A program made the translations under genes and the position numbers. A stretch of DNA of 64,000 bases from an uncultured Mycoplasmatota bacterium (GTDB lineage Bacteria > Bacillota_I > Bacilli_A > RF39 > UBA660). The DNA lies in NCBI GenBank assembly GCA_946403755.1, contig CAMJBC010000001.1, positions 16,735 through 80,734 of the forward strand, given 5' to 3'. Below are positions 50,932 through 61,652 of the stretch, in pieces. The notes under the pieces were generated by a model. It was not told where the DNA came from, did no database searches, and saw nothing but the letters and a program-made list of their open reading frames with translations. Position 1 is the stretch's first letter. Every line of letters starts with the position of its first letter.

Positions 50932-51498
50932 ATGCAAATATTAATTATACTAAGTTCTCTATTATATGATTTTAATTTTAAAGAACCAGAAGTAATTGAT
51001 TATAGTTATTTAACTGATCAAGTTACTATTGGTATAGATCATTTTGAGACTGAAGTAGATGAATATCAAAAATATTATGAAACTCATTACTTTAATGGTG
51101 AATATATTGATGATATTGCTAAAAAAATAGAAAAATATTTTAATTCGACATTAAATGGTAAAGCATATTTTGTTGTAGAGTATTCATTAAGTGTTGGATT
51201 AGATCCTTATTTAGCAGCAGCAGTAATGTTACAAGAAACTGGATGTTATTGGAATTGTAGTGGACTTATGAAAAAATGTAATAATGTTGCTGGCAATAAA
51301 GGTAGACCTTCTTGTGGAGGAGGAAGTTATAGAAAGTTTAATACTTTAAATGATGGAATTAAATTTGCTATTAATAAGTTAAATTCTTATTATAAAAAAG
51401 GTAAAAAAACACCTAAACAAATTAATCCATATTATGCTGAATCTAAAACTTGGCATACTAAAGTAGAAAACTATATGAAAAAACTAAAAAAAGGTTAG
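50932..51498 (+). CDS. glucosaminidase/lysozyme-fold cell-wall hydrolase
   Basis: YLAAAVMLQETGCYWNCSGLMKKCNNVAGNKG...YRKFNTLNDGIKFAINKLNSYY...INPYYAESKTWHTKVENYM; start could also be GTG 50926. Confidence 0.65.
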   Translation: MQILIILSSLLYDFNFKEPEVIDYSYLTDQVTIGIDHFETEVDEYQKYYETHYFNGEYIDDIAKKIEKYFNSTLNGKAYFVVEYSLSVGLDPYLAAAVMLQETGCYWNCSGLMKKCNNVAGNKGRPSCGGGSYRKFNTLNDGIKFAINKLNSYYKKGKKTPKQINPYYAESKTWHTKVENYMKKLKKG

Positions 51499-51534
51499 TT
51501 ATATTGACAAAATTATAATAAAATAATATAATTT

Positions 51535-51752
51535 TGACGTAAGTGATGAAGGATAAGTAGTTATATATTTTCCTTAATAGAGAGCTAATGGTTGGTGTAA
51601 ATTAGTAATAAATATATAGCGAAAAAAATAATCGTGACAAAATCTGGAGCTTAAACGCAAATCTGCGATAAAGAAAAAAGATAGATAAAGAATCTATGAA
51701 GTAAGATGGCACAGCGTACAAAAACGCTCTTACGAATTAGATTCTTTTTATT
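51535..51752 (+). promoter_or_regulatory. T-box leader (tRNA-Asp type) of aspS
   Basis: AGTGATGAAGGATAAGTAG, AGAGAGCTAATGGTTGGTG apical motif, candidate specifier GAC (51636-51638), T-box ATGGCACAGCG (TGGC 51707-51710), terminator AAAGAATCTA...TAGATTCTTTTT. Confidence 0.85.
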
Positions 51753-51770
51753 TTATAGGAAGGTGATATT

Positions 51771-53513
51771 ATGGAAAACAGATATAGAAACGTATACTGT
51801 GGTGAAGTAACTAAAAAGTATTCTGGTAAAGAAGTTAGACTTGCCGGATGGGTAGAAAATGTCCGTAATTTAGGAGGACTTGTTTTTATTACGCTTAGAG
51901 ATGAAAAAGGAGTAGTACAATTAATTAGTAATGATGTAGATAAATATTCTAATTTAAATAGAGAATGTACTGTCACTGTAACTGGTTTAGTTAAAGATAG
52001 AACTAGAGATATGATTAATAAAAATATGAAGACTGGTGAAATTGAAGTAGAAATTAAAGAATTAGAAGTTTTAGGAGATGTATATAAAACACTTCCATTT
52101 GAAGTAAAATCATCTAAAACATCTAGTGAAGAAACAAGACTTAAATATAGATATCTAGATTTAAGAAATAAAGAAGTACATGATAATATATTATTTAGAA
52201 CTAAAGTAATAGATTATATTCGCAAAACTATGAAAGAAATGGATTTTACTGAAATCCAAACTCCAATTATAACAGCATCATCTCCAGAAGGAGCAAGAGA
52301 TTTTATTGTTCCATCTAGAAAATTTAAAGGAAAATTCTATGCACTTCCACAAGCACCACAAATATTTAAACAATTATTAATGTGTAGTGGTTTTGATAGA
52401 TATTTTCAAATAGCACCTTGTTTTAGAGATGAAGATCCAAGAAGTGATAGATTATATGGAGAATTTTATCAATTAGACTTTGAAATGTCTTTTGCTACTC
52501 AAGAAGATGTATTTGAAGTTGGACAAAAAGTATTCTATGATGTATTTAAAGAATTTGGTCATAAAGAAGTTTCTCCAATTCCATTTAGAAGAATACCATT
52601 TAGAGAAGCAATGGAAAAATATGGTAGTGATAAACCAGATTTAAGAATTCATTTTGAAATAGAAAATTTAACAGAAATATTAAGTAAAAATGATAGTGTT
52701 GTATTTAAAGATAAAGAAGTTAAAGCTATGAAAGTAGAATCTAGTGATAAATCTAATTCATGGTATAAGAAACTTGAAGAAGAATATAAAGGTTTAGGAG
52801 CTACTTCATTAGGATTTATTAAATACGAAAATAAAGAGATTTCTGGTTCAATGGCTAAATTATTTAGTGAAGCAGAAAAAACTGAAATAACTAAGTTATT
52901 TTCACTTACAGATGGTAATGTAGTATTTATTATTTGTGGTAATAAAGGTGAAAAATTTGATAAATTATGTGGTAATTTAAGACTTAGAGTAGCTAATGAA
53001 TTAGATTTAGTAGATAAATCAAGACATGAATTTTGTATTATATGTGATTTTCCAATGTATGAATGGAATGAAGAAGATAATAAATATGATTTCACACATA
53101 ATCCATTTACAATGCCTAAAGGTGGTTTAAAAGCTTTAGAAGAAATGGATACTGGTGAAATATTAGCTAATCAATATGACTTTGTATGTGATGGCTTAGA
53201 AATGGCTAGTGGTGGTGAAAGAAATTATAGTCCAGTTATTTTAAAGAAAGCATTTGCTTTAGCTGGATATGATGAAGAAGTTGTTGAAAGTAAATTCCCA
53301 TCATTATACCAAGCATTTCAATTTGGAGCTCCTCCTCATGCTGGAATGGCACCTGGACTTGATAGAATATTAATGACTCTTAAAGATGAAGATAATATTC
53401 GTGAAATGGTAGCATTCCCAATTAGTGCTAATGGAAGTGATCCAATGATGGGATGTCCAAATGAAGTATTTGAAAAACAATTAAGAGAAACTCATATTAA
53501 AATTAGAGATTAA
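51771..53513 (+). CDS. aspS: aspartyl-tRNA synthetase
   Basis: YCGEVTKKYSGKEVRLAGWVENVRNLGGLVFITLRD, PQAPQIFKQLLM, FRDEDPRSDR, GLDRILM. Confidence 0.97.
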   Translation: MENRYRNVYCGEVTKKYSGKEVRLAGWVENVRNLGGLVFITLRDEKGVVQLISNDVDKYSNLNRECTVTVTGLVKDRTRDMINKNMKTGEIEVEIKELEVLGDVYKTLPFEVKSSKTSSEETRLKYRYLDLRNKEVHDNILFRTKVIDYIRKTMKEMDFTEIQTPIITASSPEGARDFIVPSRKFKGKFYALPQAPQIFKQLLMCSGFDRYFQIAPCFRDEDPRSDRLYGEFYQLDFEMSFATQEDVFEVGQKVFYDVFKEFGHKEVSPIPFRRIPFREAMEKYGSDKPDLRIHFEIENLTEILSKNDSVVFKDKEVKAMKVESSDKSNSWYKKLEEEYKGLGATSLGFIKYENKEISGSMAKLFSEAEKTEITKLFSLTDGNVVFIICGNKGEKFDKLCGNLRLRVANELDLVDKSRHEFCIICDFPMYEWNEEDNKYDFTHNPFTMPKGGLKALEEMDTGEILANQYDFVCDGLEMASGGERNYSPVILKKAFALAGYDEEVVESKFPSLYQAFQFGAPPHAGMAPGLDRILMTLKDEDNIREMVAFPISANGSDPMMGCPNEVFEKQLRETHIKIRD

Positions 53514-53531
53514 TTTAATCAGGGGGATATA

Positions 53532-54032
53532 ATGGAATATATAGATATAGATAATGTAACTGATGAAAAAGCTTTAGGAACCCTGAATGCTAAAAATCTT
53601 ACTTTTGATGAAAAAAAGCCATTTTTAGATAATATTGATGAAAATATAGAGAGATTAATATTTGATGTTGGACTTGATAAAAAAGCTTTATCATCATTTG
53701 TAGGTTCTAAATTAAGTTATTCAGAATTTTATAGAAAATATGAAGAAGAATTTAAAAGTGGCAAAATTAAAAAAGATCAATCAGTTGTTAATTCAGCTTA
53801 TGATTATATGATTATGTTCTTACATGCACTATTAATTACATATGGTGAAGATTATAAAGTAATAACTATTGAAGATAATCCAGATGGAATGGCTGTATTT
53901 AGTGCATTATATGAAAGATTTAAAAATGGACCTTATATGCATTTAGATAGTTTTAATAGTTATTATACTTCTAAAAATATGAATCAAGGACAAAATCAAT
54001 TATTATTAGGAAAGAAGGGAAAAAATGAATAA
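53532..54032 (+). CDS. hypothetical protein between aspS and lysS
   Basis: RBS gggg; overlaps lysS start by 8 bp. Confidence 0.75.
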   Translation: MEYIDIDNVTDEKALGTLNAKNLTFDEKKPFLDNIDENIERLIFDVGLDKKALSSFVGSKLSYSEFYRKYEEEFKSGKIKKDQSVVNSAYDYMIMFLHALLITYGEDYKVITIEDNPDGMAVFSALYERFKNGPYMHLDSFNSYYTSKNMNQGQNQLLLGKKGKNE

Positions 54033-55497
54033 AGAATATTCGGAACAAGAACAAATAAGAAGAGAAAAATTAAATGCTATTAGAGAAGTGTGCAATCCTT
54101 ATCCAGAAAATTATGAAAGAACTCATACTTTAAGTGAAGCAAAAGAACTTGAAGATGGAGAAAAAGATGTAAGTATTGCTGGTAGAATAGTATTTATGAG
54201 AAAGATGGGTAAACTATCTTTTGTTAAGATTCGTGATATTGAAAGCATGATGCAACTTGAAGTTAAAATAGATGAAATTGGTGAAGAAAATTACGAATTC
54301 TTTAAAAAACAAATTGATACTGGTGATTTTGTAGGAGCTAAAGGTGAAATATTTACTACTCAAACTGGTGAAAAAACACTAAGAGTACATGAATTAACAT
54401 TTTTAGGAAAAGCTCTTCGTCCATTACCAGAAAAATTCCATGGACTTACTGATATTGAAGAAAAATATAGACAAAGATATGTTGATTTAATTATGAATGA
54501 ATCATCTAGAAAAGTATTTGTTGGAAGAAGTAAATTTTATTCATTCTTACACAGATATTTAGATAGTCATGGATTTATGGAAGTTGAAACACCAATACTT
54601 CAAAATACTGTAAGTGGTGCTGCTGCTAAACCATTCTATACTCATCATAATGCTCTTGATATGGATTGTACTTTAAGAATTGCACCAGAAATATATTTAA
54701 AAGAATGTATTGTTGCTGGATATGATAAAGTATATGAAGTATCTAAATGTTTTAGAAATGAAGGAATGGATCCACAACACTTACAAGAATTCACTCAAGT
54801 TGAATGGTATTGTGCTTATTGGAGATATGAAGATAATATTAAATTCTTTACTGAATTCATTCAAGGTGCTTTAGAAGAATTAAATGGTAGTCTAGTTTTA
54901 AATTATCAAGGTCAAGAAATAGATTTTTCTGGAAAAGAATGGAAAAGATTAGATTATTGTAAAGAACTTAAAAAAGTATTAGGATTTGATGCATTAAAAA
55001 TTACTGATGCTAAAGAATTAAAAGACAAAATAGTTAATACTGGATTATTTAGTTATGCTGATTTAGAAGAAGCAAAATCATGTAGTCAATTAATAGATTA
55101 TGTGTATAAGAGAAAAATTAGAGAAGGTATTGTAGAACCAACTATTATATTTAATTATCCAGCTGTTTTAAAACCTCTTGCTAGACGTAATGATGAAGAT
55201 AAAACTAGAGTTGATGTTTTCCAAGTAGTTGTTGCTGGAACTGAACTTTGTAATGCATATTCTGAGTTAGTTAATCCAATAGAACAAAGAGAAGCATTTG
55301 AAGAACAAGTTAAAGCTAAAGCTGAAGGTGATGAAGAAACTATGGATTTAGATGAAAATTACTTATCAGCTATGGAAATGGGAATGCCTCCTATTAGTGG
55401 ACTTGGATTTGGTATTGATAGATTAATGATGTTAATATTTGATCAACCATCAGTAAGAGATGTTGTATTATTCCCACAAATGAAAAATAAAGAATAG
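54025..55497 (+). CDS. lysS: lysyl-tRNA synthetase (class II)
   Basis: EEKYRQRYVDLIMN, ETPILQNTVSGAAAKPFYTHHNALD, RIAPEIYLKE, FRNEGMD, GFGIDRLMM. Confidence 0.96.
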   Translation: MNKEYSEQEQIRREKLNAIREVCNPYPENYERTHTLSEAKELEDGEKDVSIAGRIVFMRKMGKLSFVKIRDIESMMQLEVKIDEIGEENYEFFKKQIDTGDFVGAKGEIFTTQTGEKTLRVHELTFLGKALRPLPEKFHGLTDIEEKYRQRYVDLIMNESSRKVFVGRSKFYSFLHRYLDSHGFMEVETPILQNTVSGAAAKPFYTHHNALDMDCTLRIAPEIYLKECIVAGYDKVYEVSKCFRNEGMDPQHLQEFTQVEWYCAYWRYEDNIKFFTEFIQGALEELNGSLVLNYQGQEIDFSGKEWKRLDYCKELKKVLGFDALKITDAKELKDKIVNTGLFSYADLEEAKSCSQLIDYVYKRKIREGIVEPTIIFNYPAVLKPLARRNDEDKTRVDVFQVVVAGTELCNAYSELVNPIEQREAFEEQVKAKAEGDEETMDLDENYLSAMEMGMPPISGLGFGIDRLMMLIFDQPSVRDVVLFPQMKNKE

Positions 55498-55510
55498 TAT
55501 ATTAAATAGT

Positions 55511-55545
55511 AAAGTTATATCAAAATAATTGATATAACTTTTTTA
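55511..55545 (+). terminator. rho-independent terminator
   Basis: AAAGTTATATCA...TGATATAACTTT TTT. Confidence 0.85.
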
Positions 55546-55573
55546 TATTTATATAATTATAATAGGTGATAAT

Positions 55574-56965
55574 ATGAAGAAATATATAAAATATTTACTA
55601 TTATTTGTATTATTCTTAGCTATAAGAGTAAAAGCAGATTACTCTTCAACTGGTATAGTTCCAAATTATACAACTATACCTAGAGGAGATACTATTACAT
55701 TTAGTATTGGAAATGACTATTTATGGGATGAAAATTTAATATTAAGAGATTCAGAAGATGATACAGATTTAATTGGTGAGTTAGTTAAAAACGAAGAAGG
55801 GAATTATTTAGCAGAACCAATATATGTTGTTGTTGATGAGGATGTATTTGATATTGATATTTCAGAAAATAAAGTCAAAGATAGTAATTATATATTAGTT
55901 GATTATAAAAAACGTAGTATAGATGGTTCTAAAAAAGTATATGAATTTGATTTTGAAATAAAAGAATTAGGTGAATCTGATGATGTTAATGATGGATATG
56001 ATGGTGTTATAGATAATATAATGGTATCTAATTTAAAACTAAATGTATCTGAAGATGCTAAACCTGGTGTTTATTTTATTGAAGTATTTAGATCATATGA
56101 TTTTGATGATACATATGAAAATGATACCTATGTAAAAGAATATTTGCCAATTACAGTTTTAGATAATGATGAAAATGAAAAAGGTATATCTAAATTTACT
56201 ATTAATACAGTTTCTTCTGGTTTAATAGAAAAGAAAGAATATAATATTGATATTGAAGAAGATAAATTTAATTATGAAAAATTATATTTAGGCGATATAG
56301 ATTATACTAATATATCATGTAATTCTAAATGCTTAGTTAAAGGTATTGGTAGTGATGTATATTATGATGATGAAGCTAAAGATTTTAAATATACAGTTAA
56401 ATATGCTGATAATACTGAAGAAAAATATACAATATCTAATTTACGAAATAAAATATCTATTAATTATACATGGGCTGTTGATTATGGAAGATCAATAATA
56501 TATATAAGTAAAGATATATCTACTGCTGATAGTACAATTGATAAAATGTTAAATTATATGCCTAATTTTAATAATGGATATGAAAGATATATTTATGACT
56601 ATAATAAATTAAATGAATATGATAAAGAAGTATTATCAAGCTTAAATGAAAATATAGATGATACATATATTTATGTAATAGATGGAAATAAAATAGTATA
56701 TGAACATAAAGGTGATTTACTAGATGAAGAATATGATAATATTCAAGAGGAAATAACTAGAAGAACTGAGTTAAATAATATTGATTCTTCTAAAATATCT
56801 AACTGTACTGATGGAAAATGTTCTTTAGAAAATAAGGATGAAAATATAGATATTATCTCTCTTATTAAAGATAATTATATGCATATTGTAATAGGATTAA
56901 GTGTATTAATTATAATACTTTTATTACTAATAACTATCATTAAAAAGAGTAAAAAAAATAATTAA
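55574..56965 (+). CDS. secreted/anchored hypothetical protein with signal peptide and C-terminal TM
   Basis: MKKYIKYLLLFVLFLAIRVKA; C-terminal IVIGLSVLIIILLLLITIIKKSKKNN. Confidence 0.75.
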   Translation: MKKYIKYLLLFVLFLAIRVKADYSSTGIVPNYTTIPRGDTITFSIGNDYLWDENLILRDSEDDTDLIGELVKNEEGNYLAEPIYVVVDEDVFDIDISENKVKDSNYILVDYKKRSIDGSKKVYEFDFEIKELGESDDVNDGYDGVIDNIMVSNLKLNVSEDAKPGVYFIEVFRSYDFDDTYENDTYVKEYLPITVLDNDENEKGISKFTINTVSSGLIEKKEYNIDIEEDKFNYEKLYLGDIDYTNISCNSKCLVKGIGSDVYYDDEAKDFKYTVKYADNTEEKYTISNLRNKISINYTWAVDYGRSIIYISKDISTADSTIDKMLNYMPNFNNGYERYIYDYNKLNEYDKEVLSSLNENIDDTYIYVIDGNKIVYEHKGDLLDEEYDNIQEEITRRTELNNIDSSKISNCTDGKCSLENKDENIDIISLIKDNYMHIVIGLSVLIIILLLLITIIKKSKKNN

Positions 56966-56975
56966 AAAAATTAGT

Positions 56976-57012
56976 AAAGATTATATTTAAAATGTTGATA
57001 TAATCTTTTTTA
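56976..57012 (+). terminator. rho-independent terminator
   Basis: AAAGATTATAT...ATATAATCTTT TTT. Confidence 0.75.
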
Positions 57013-57040
57013 ATAGGTATAATAATTATGGTGAGGTAAA

Positions 57041-60000
57041 ATGAAAGATGAGAAATTAACTAGATTTTTGAATGCAATAAATCTTGATATAGATTTTACC
57101 GATGAATTAAATGATGCTTCTGTTAAAGAAGTTCTTTTAAATAAGAAAAAAAATAAAATGACATTAATACTTAATCTTAAGAAAAACATTAGTATTGATA
57201 CATTTAAAAAGTTATATGAAGCATCTAAAAACTTTAAAGGTGCAGAAGAAGTTAGATTTAAATTTATAGTTGAAGAAGAAGTATATTTTGAAAATTATTT
57301 TAACTATTATTTTGATATTTTAGTAAGTAAATGTCCTATGTTAAAATGTATTGATAGAGATAAAATTACATTTGAAGAACATAATATTTATATAGATGTT
57401 TTAAATAAAGCAGAAGAAGATAAAATCAATTCTTTAAAAGAAAAAATTGATACTTTTTTGAGTGATATGGGATTTAGTGATATAGAAGTTATAGCTAGAA
57501 TTAATGAAGAGGAAAGACAAAAATTTATAGATGAAATTGATAGTACTTTAGAAAATAAAGAAGTAGAAAAAGAATCTAAAATAATTAAAGGAAAAAGTGT
57601 TCTTGGTGAAATAACTGAAATTAAATCAATTATAGAAGAAAAAAGAAGTGTTAATATTTGTGCTGAAGTATTTGATATAGAAGATAAATCTACTCCTAGT
57701 GGATGGAATATTATAACTGTTAAATTAACTGATTATACTGATAGTATGATGGGTAATATATTTACCAAAGATATTGAAGAATTTAATAAATTTAAAAAGA
57801 GTATTAAAAAGGGTAAATGGTATAAAATTAGAGGTAGTGTTAAATTTAATCAAAGAAGTAATGATTATGAAATAGGATTAAATGATATAGAAGAATTTGA
57901 TCATGTAAAAGAAGAAAGAAAAGATGAGGCTCCAGTTAAAAGAGTTGAACTTCATGCTCATACTATGATGAGTCAAATGGATGGACTTACTAAAGTAGAT
58001 TTAGGTGCTCATACTTGTGAGCTTGTATCTAAATGTATTGATATGGGATATAGAGGTGTTGCTATTACTGATCATAATGGTTGTCAAGCTTTTCCTATTG
58101 CATATCAATTAATTAAAAAGCATAACAGTAAAATTGAAGATAAAGATAAAAAATTTAAAGGATTATATGGTACTGAACTTACATTAGTTGAAGATGATGT
58201 AAATATAGTTACTAGAAGTGATAATAGGCCATTTAAAGGTACAACATTTGTAGTTTTTGATACAGAAACTACTGGTTTTAATGCTGCTACTGAAGATCAA
58301 ATGATTGAAATAGGAGCAGTTAAACTAAAAGATGGTGTTATTATTGATAGATTTGATGAATTTATTAATCCTCATAGAAAATTAAATAAAAAGATAACTG
58401 AACTTACTCAAATAACTGATGAAATGTTATCTGATGCTAGAGATGAAATAGATGTAGTAACAGATTTTATTAATTGGATAGAAGACTGTCCATTAGTAGC
58501 ACATAATGCTAAATTTGATATTTCATTTTTAGAAATAGCTATGAAAAGATGCAAATTAAAGGATCTTAAAAATACAGTTATAGATACTTTAGAATTATCT
58601 AGAACTTTAGATCAAGGATTTGCAAGACATAGTTTAAGTGCATTAGTTAAAAGATATAATGTTGATTTTGATGAAGATGCACATCATAGAGCAGATTATG
58701 ATGCTGAAGGAACAGCTCTTGTATTTGCTAAGATGATTAAGAAAATGGATAATCAACATATAGAAAAACTAAATGATATGAGTAAATTAGTATCTAAAGA
58801 AGATATGTATAAATTTGGTAGAACATTCCATTTTAATGCTATTGCTTTAAATAGAACTGGTTTAAAAAATTTATTTAAAATAATATCTCTTGCTAATACA
58901 ACATATTTATATAAAAGTCCTAGAATACCTAGAAGTGTATTATCTGAACATAGAGAAGGATTATTAATAGGTAGTGGTTGTTATGAATCAGAAGTATTTA
59001 TAGAAGCAAGAAGTAAAGAAGATGAAGAATTAACTAATATAATTAATTTCTATGATTATGTAGAAGTTCAACCACCTGAAGTATATTCTCATTTATTACA
59101 AACTAATGATTTTGCTAATGAATTAGAATTACAAAATTATATTACTAAAATTATTAATGCAACAAAGAGTGCAGGAAAAATAATAGTAGCAACAGGGGAT
59201 GTTCATCATTTTAATCGTGAAGATAAAATATATAGAGAAATTATAGTTAATCAAAAAGTACCTGGTGGTGGTAGACATCCACTTGCTAAAAGTGAAATTA
59301 AAGAAATACCATGTCAACATTTTAGAACTACTGATGAAATGTTAAATGATTTTAATTTCTTAGATAAAGATTTAGCATATGAGATAGTAGTAACTAATAC
59401 TAATAAAATATGTGATATGGTAGATGAAATAGAAGTTATTATTGATACTGGTGGTGTTCCTTTTTCACCTAGAGTTCACTCTGATGATGGAAAAGATTAT
59501 TTAGATTGTCCTAAAGTAGTTACAGAGCTAGTATTTAATAAAGCAGAAGAATTATATGGTAATCCATTACCTCATAATATTGAAGAAAGAATAAGTAAAG
59601 AATTATATGGAGATGCAGTATATAATTATTGGTATAACAAAGTAACTACAGAACATCCAAAACTTAAAGATGATAAATTAATAGAAAAAGTATTTGAAGG
59701 AGTTCATAGTACTTTAATTAAAGGTTTTGATGAAGTTAAAGATAGATTAAAAGAATATGTTATATCTAAATGGACTGAAGAAGATGGAGAACAAACTGAA
59801 GATGCTATATCTAAGAAGGTTAAAAAGACACTAGGAGGAATTATTGGTGGTGGATTTGATCCAATATACTTAATTGCTCAAAGACTTGTTAAACACTCTA
59901 ATGATGATGGATATTTAGTTGGTTCAAGAGGTAGTGTTGGTAGTAGTTTTGTTGCTACATTAATGGGTATTACTGAAGTTAATCCTTTACCAGCACATTA

Positions 60001-61645
60001 TAGATGTCTTGAATGTAAAAATAGCATATTTGAAGATGAAGAAGGTAATGCACTAGGTTCAAAATATTCTAGTGGTTTTGACTTACCAGATTTAAAATGT
60101 CCAAAATGTGGCAGTTTAATGAAAAAAGATGGCCAAGATATGCCATTTGCAACTTTCTTAGGATTTAATGCAGATAAAGTACCAGATATAGATTTAAACT
60201 TTTCAGATTTAAATCAAGCTAGTGCTCATGAATATACAAAAGTATTATTTGGAGTAGATAATGTATATAGAGCTGGTACTATTGGAACTGTTGCTGATAA
60301 AACTGCATATGGTTTTGTAAAAGGTTATTTTGAAGATAAAGGTATTATAAATAAAAGAAGTTGTGAAATTGAAAGACTTGCTCTTGGAATAACTGGTGTT
60401 AAAAGAACAACTGGTCAACATCCAGGTGGTATAGTTGTTGTTCCTGATTATATGGAAGTATCTGATTTTACTCCATTCCAATTCCCAGCAGAAGATGCAA
60501 CATCTGCATGGAGAACAACACACTTTGATTATCACTCTTTAGAAGAAGATTTATTAAAATTAGATATATTAGGTCATAGTGATCCAACTCAGCTTAGAAT
60601 GATACAAGATCAAAGTCATACTAATGTTACAGAAGTTCCAATGGATGATAAAGATACCATGAGTATTTTCTCTAGTACTAAAGTACTTGGAGTAACTAAT
60701 GATGAAATAATGTGTCCTACTGGTACACTTGGTATTCCAGAATTTGGTACACCATTTACAATAGGAATGGTTAATGAAACTAAACCAACTACATTTGCAG
60801 AACTTGTTAAAATATCTGGTTTATCACATGGTACTGATGTTTGGCTAGGAAATGCAAGAGATTTATGTACACCTGATGAAGAAGGTAAAATAAGAGTTCC
60901 ATTTAAAGATGTAATTGGATGTCGTGATGATATTATGGTTTATTTAATGTATAAAGGACTTGCTCCAATAAAAGCATTTAAAATAATGGAATTTGTTCGT
61001 AAAGGAAAAGCAAGTAAAGATCCTGCTGCTTGGGAAGAGCATAGAGCCACTATGGAAGAAGCAGGCATTGAAGATTGGTTTATTGATTCATGTCAAAAAA
61101 TCAAATACATGTTCCCTAAGGCACATGCTGCAGCATATGTTACAAGTGCATTTAGAATTGCATGGTATAAAGTACATATGCCAGTATATTTCTATTCATC
61201 ATGGTTTACTACAAAAGCTACAGATTTTGATATAGAATCTATGATAGGTGGATATGATTCAATTAAAAGTAGATTAACTGAAATTAAAGATAAAGGTTAT
61301 GATGCTACTAATAAAGAAGAAGGAATAAGAGAATGTTTAAATGTTGCTCTTGAAATGGCAGCTCGTAAAATAAAAGTAGCACCATTTGATTTATATAAGA
61401 GTAAAGGTAAGACATTTGAAGTATTAGATGATAAAACAATAATTCCACCATTTATCACAATAGATGGTCTTGGTGAAACAGTTGCTATGAATATAGAAAA
61501 TGAAGCTAAGAAAAAACCATTTATAAGTATTGAAGATTTTCAAAATAGATGCAAAGTATCTCAAACTTTAGTAGATAAAATGCGTGGAATGGGTATATTT
61601 AATGGAATGAGTGAATCATCTCAACTTTCATTATTTGATTTATAG
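57041..61645 (+). CDS. polC: DNA polymerase III PolC-type alpha subunit
   Basis: Embedded DEDD exonuclease (FVVFDTETTGFNAATEDQMIEIGAVKL), PHP HAHTMMSQMDG, FADIDLNF-like VPDIDLNFS, 1534 aa. Confidence 0.97.
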   Translation: MKDEKLTRFLNAINLDIDFTDELNDASVKEVLLNKKKNKMTLILNLKKNISIDTFKKLYEASKNFKGAEEVRFKFIVEEEVYFENYFNYYFDILVSKCPMLKCIDRDKITFEEHNIYIDVLNKAEEDKINSLKEKIDTFLSDMGFSDIEVIARINEEERQKFIDEIDSTLENKEVEKESKIIKGKSVLGEITEIKSIIEEKRSVNICAEVFDIEDKSTPSGWNIITVKLTDYTDSMMGNIFTKDIEEFNKFKKSIKKGKWYKIRGSVKFNQRSNDYEIGLNDIEEFDHVKEERKDEAPVKRVELHAHTMMSQMDGLTKVDLGAHTCELVSKCIDMGYRGVAITDHNGCQAFPIAYQLIKKHNSKIEDKDKKFKGLYGTELTLVEDDVNIVTRSDNRPFKGTTFVVFDTETTGFNAATEDQMIEIGAVKLKDGVIIDRFDEFINPHRKLNKKITELTQITDEMLSDARDEIDVVTDFINWIEDCPLVAHNAKFDISFLEIAMKRCKLKDLKNTVIDTLELSRTLDQGFARHSLSALVKRYNVDFDEDAHHRADYDAEGTALVFAKMIKKMDNQHIEKLNDMSKLVSKEDMYKFGRTFHFNAIALNRTGLKNLFKIISLANTTYLYKSPRIPRSVLSEHREGLLIGSGCYESEVFIEARSKEDEELTNIINFYDYVEVQPPEVYSHLLQTNDFANELELQNYITKIINATKSAGKIIVATGDVHHFNREDKIYREIIVNQKVPGGGRHPLAKSEIKEIPCQHFRTTDEMLNDFNFLDKDLAYEIVVTNTNKICDMVDEIEVIIDTGGVPFSPRVHSDDGKDYLDCPKVVTELVFNKAEELYGNPLPHNIEERISKELYGDAVYNYWYNKVTTEHPKLKDDKLIEKVFEGVHSTLIKGFDEVKDRLKEYVISKWTEEDGEQTEDAISKKVKKTLGGIIGGGFDPIYLIAQRLVKHSNDDGYLVGSRGSVGSSFVATLMGITEVNPLPAHYRCLECKNSIFEDEEGNALGSKYSSGFDLPDLKCPKCGSLMKKDGQDMPFATFLGFNADKVPDIDLNFSDLNQASAHEYTKVLFGVDNVYRAGTIGTVADKTAYGFVKGYFEDKGIINKRSCEIERLALGITGVKRTTGQHPGGIVVVPDYMEVSDFTPFQFPAEDATSAWRTTHFDYHSLEEDLLKLDILGHSDPTQLRMIQDQSHTNVTEVPMDDKDTMSIFSSTKVLGVTNDEIMCPTGTLGIPEFGTPFTIGMVNETKPTTFAELVKISGLSHGTDVWLGNARDLCTPDEEGKIRVPFKDVIGCRDDIMVYLMYKGLAPIKAFKIMEFVRKGKASKDPAAWEEHRATMEEAGIEDWFIDSCQKIKYMFPKAHAAAYVTSAFRIAWYKVHMPVYFYSSWFTTKATDFDIESMIGGYDSIKSRLTEIKDKGYDATNKEEGIRECLNVALEMAARKIKVAPFDLYKSKGKTFEVLDDKTIIPPFITIDGLGETVAMNIENEAKKKPFISIEDFQNRCKVSQTLVDKMRGMGIFNGMSESSQLSLFDL

Positions 61646-61652
61646 GTGAATT

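Noticed and set aside
52649-53095. 148-aa minus-strand ORF in aspS
   Set aside because: Antisense to the well-supported aspS
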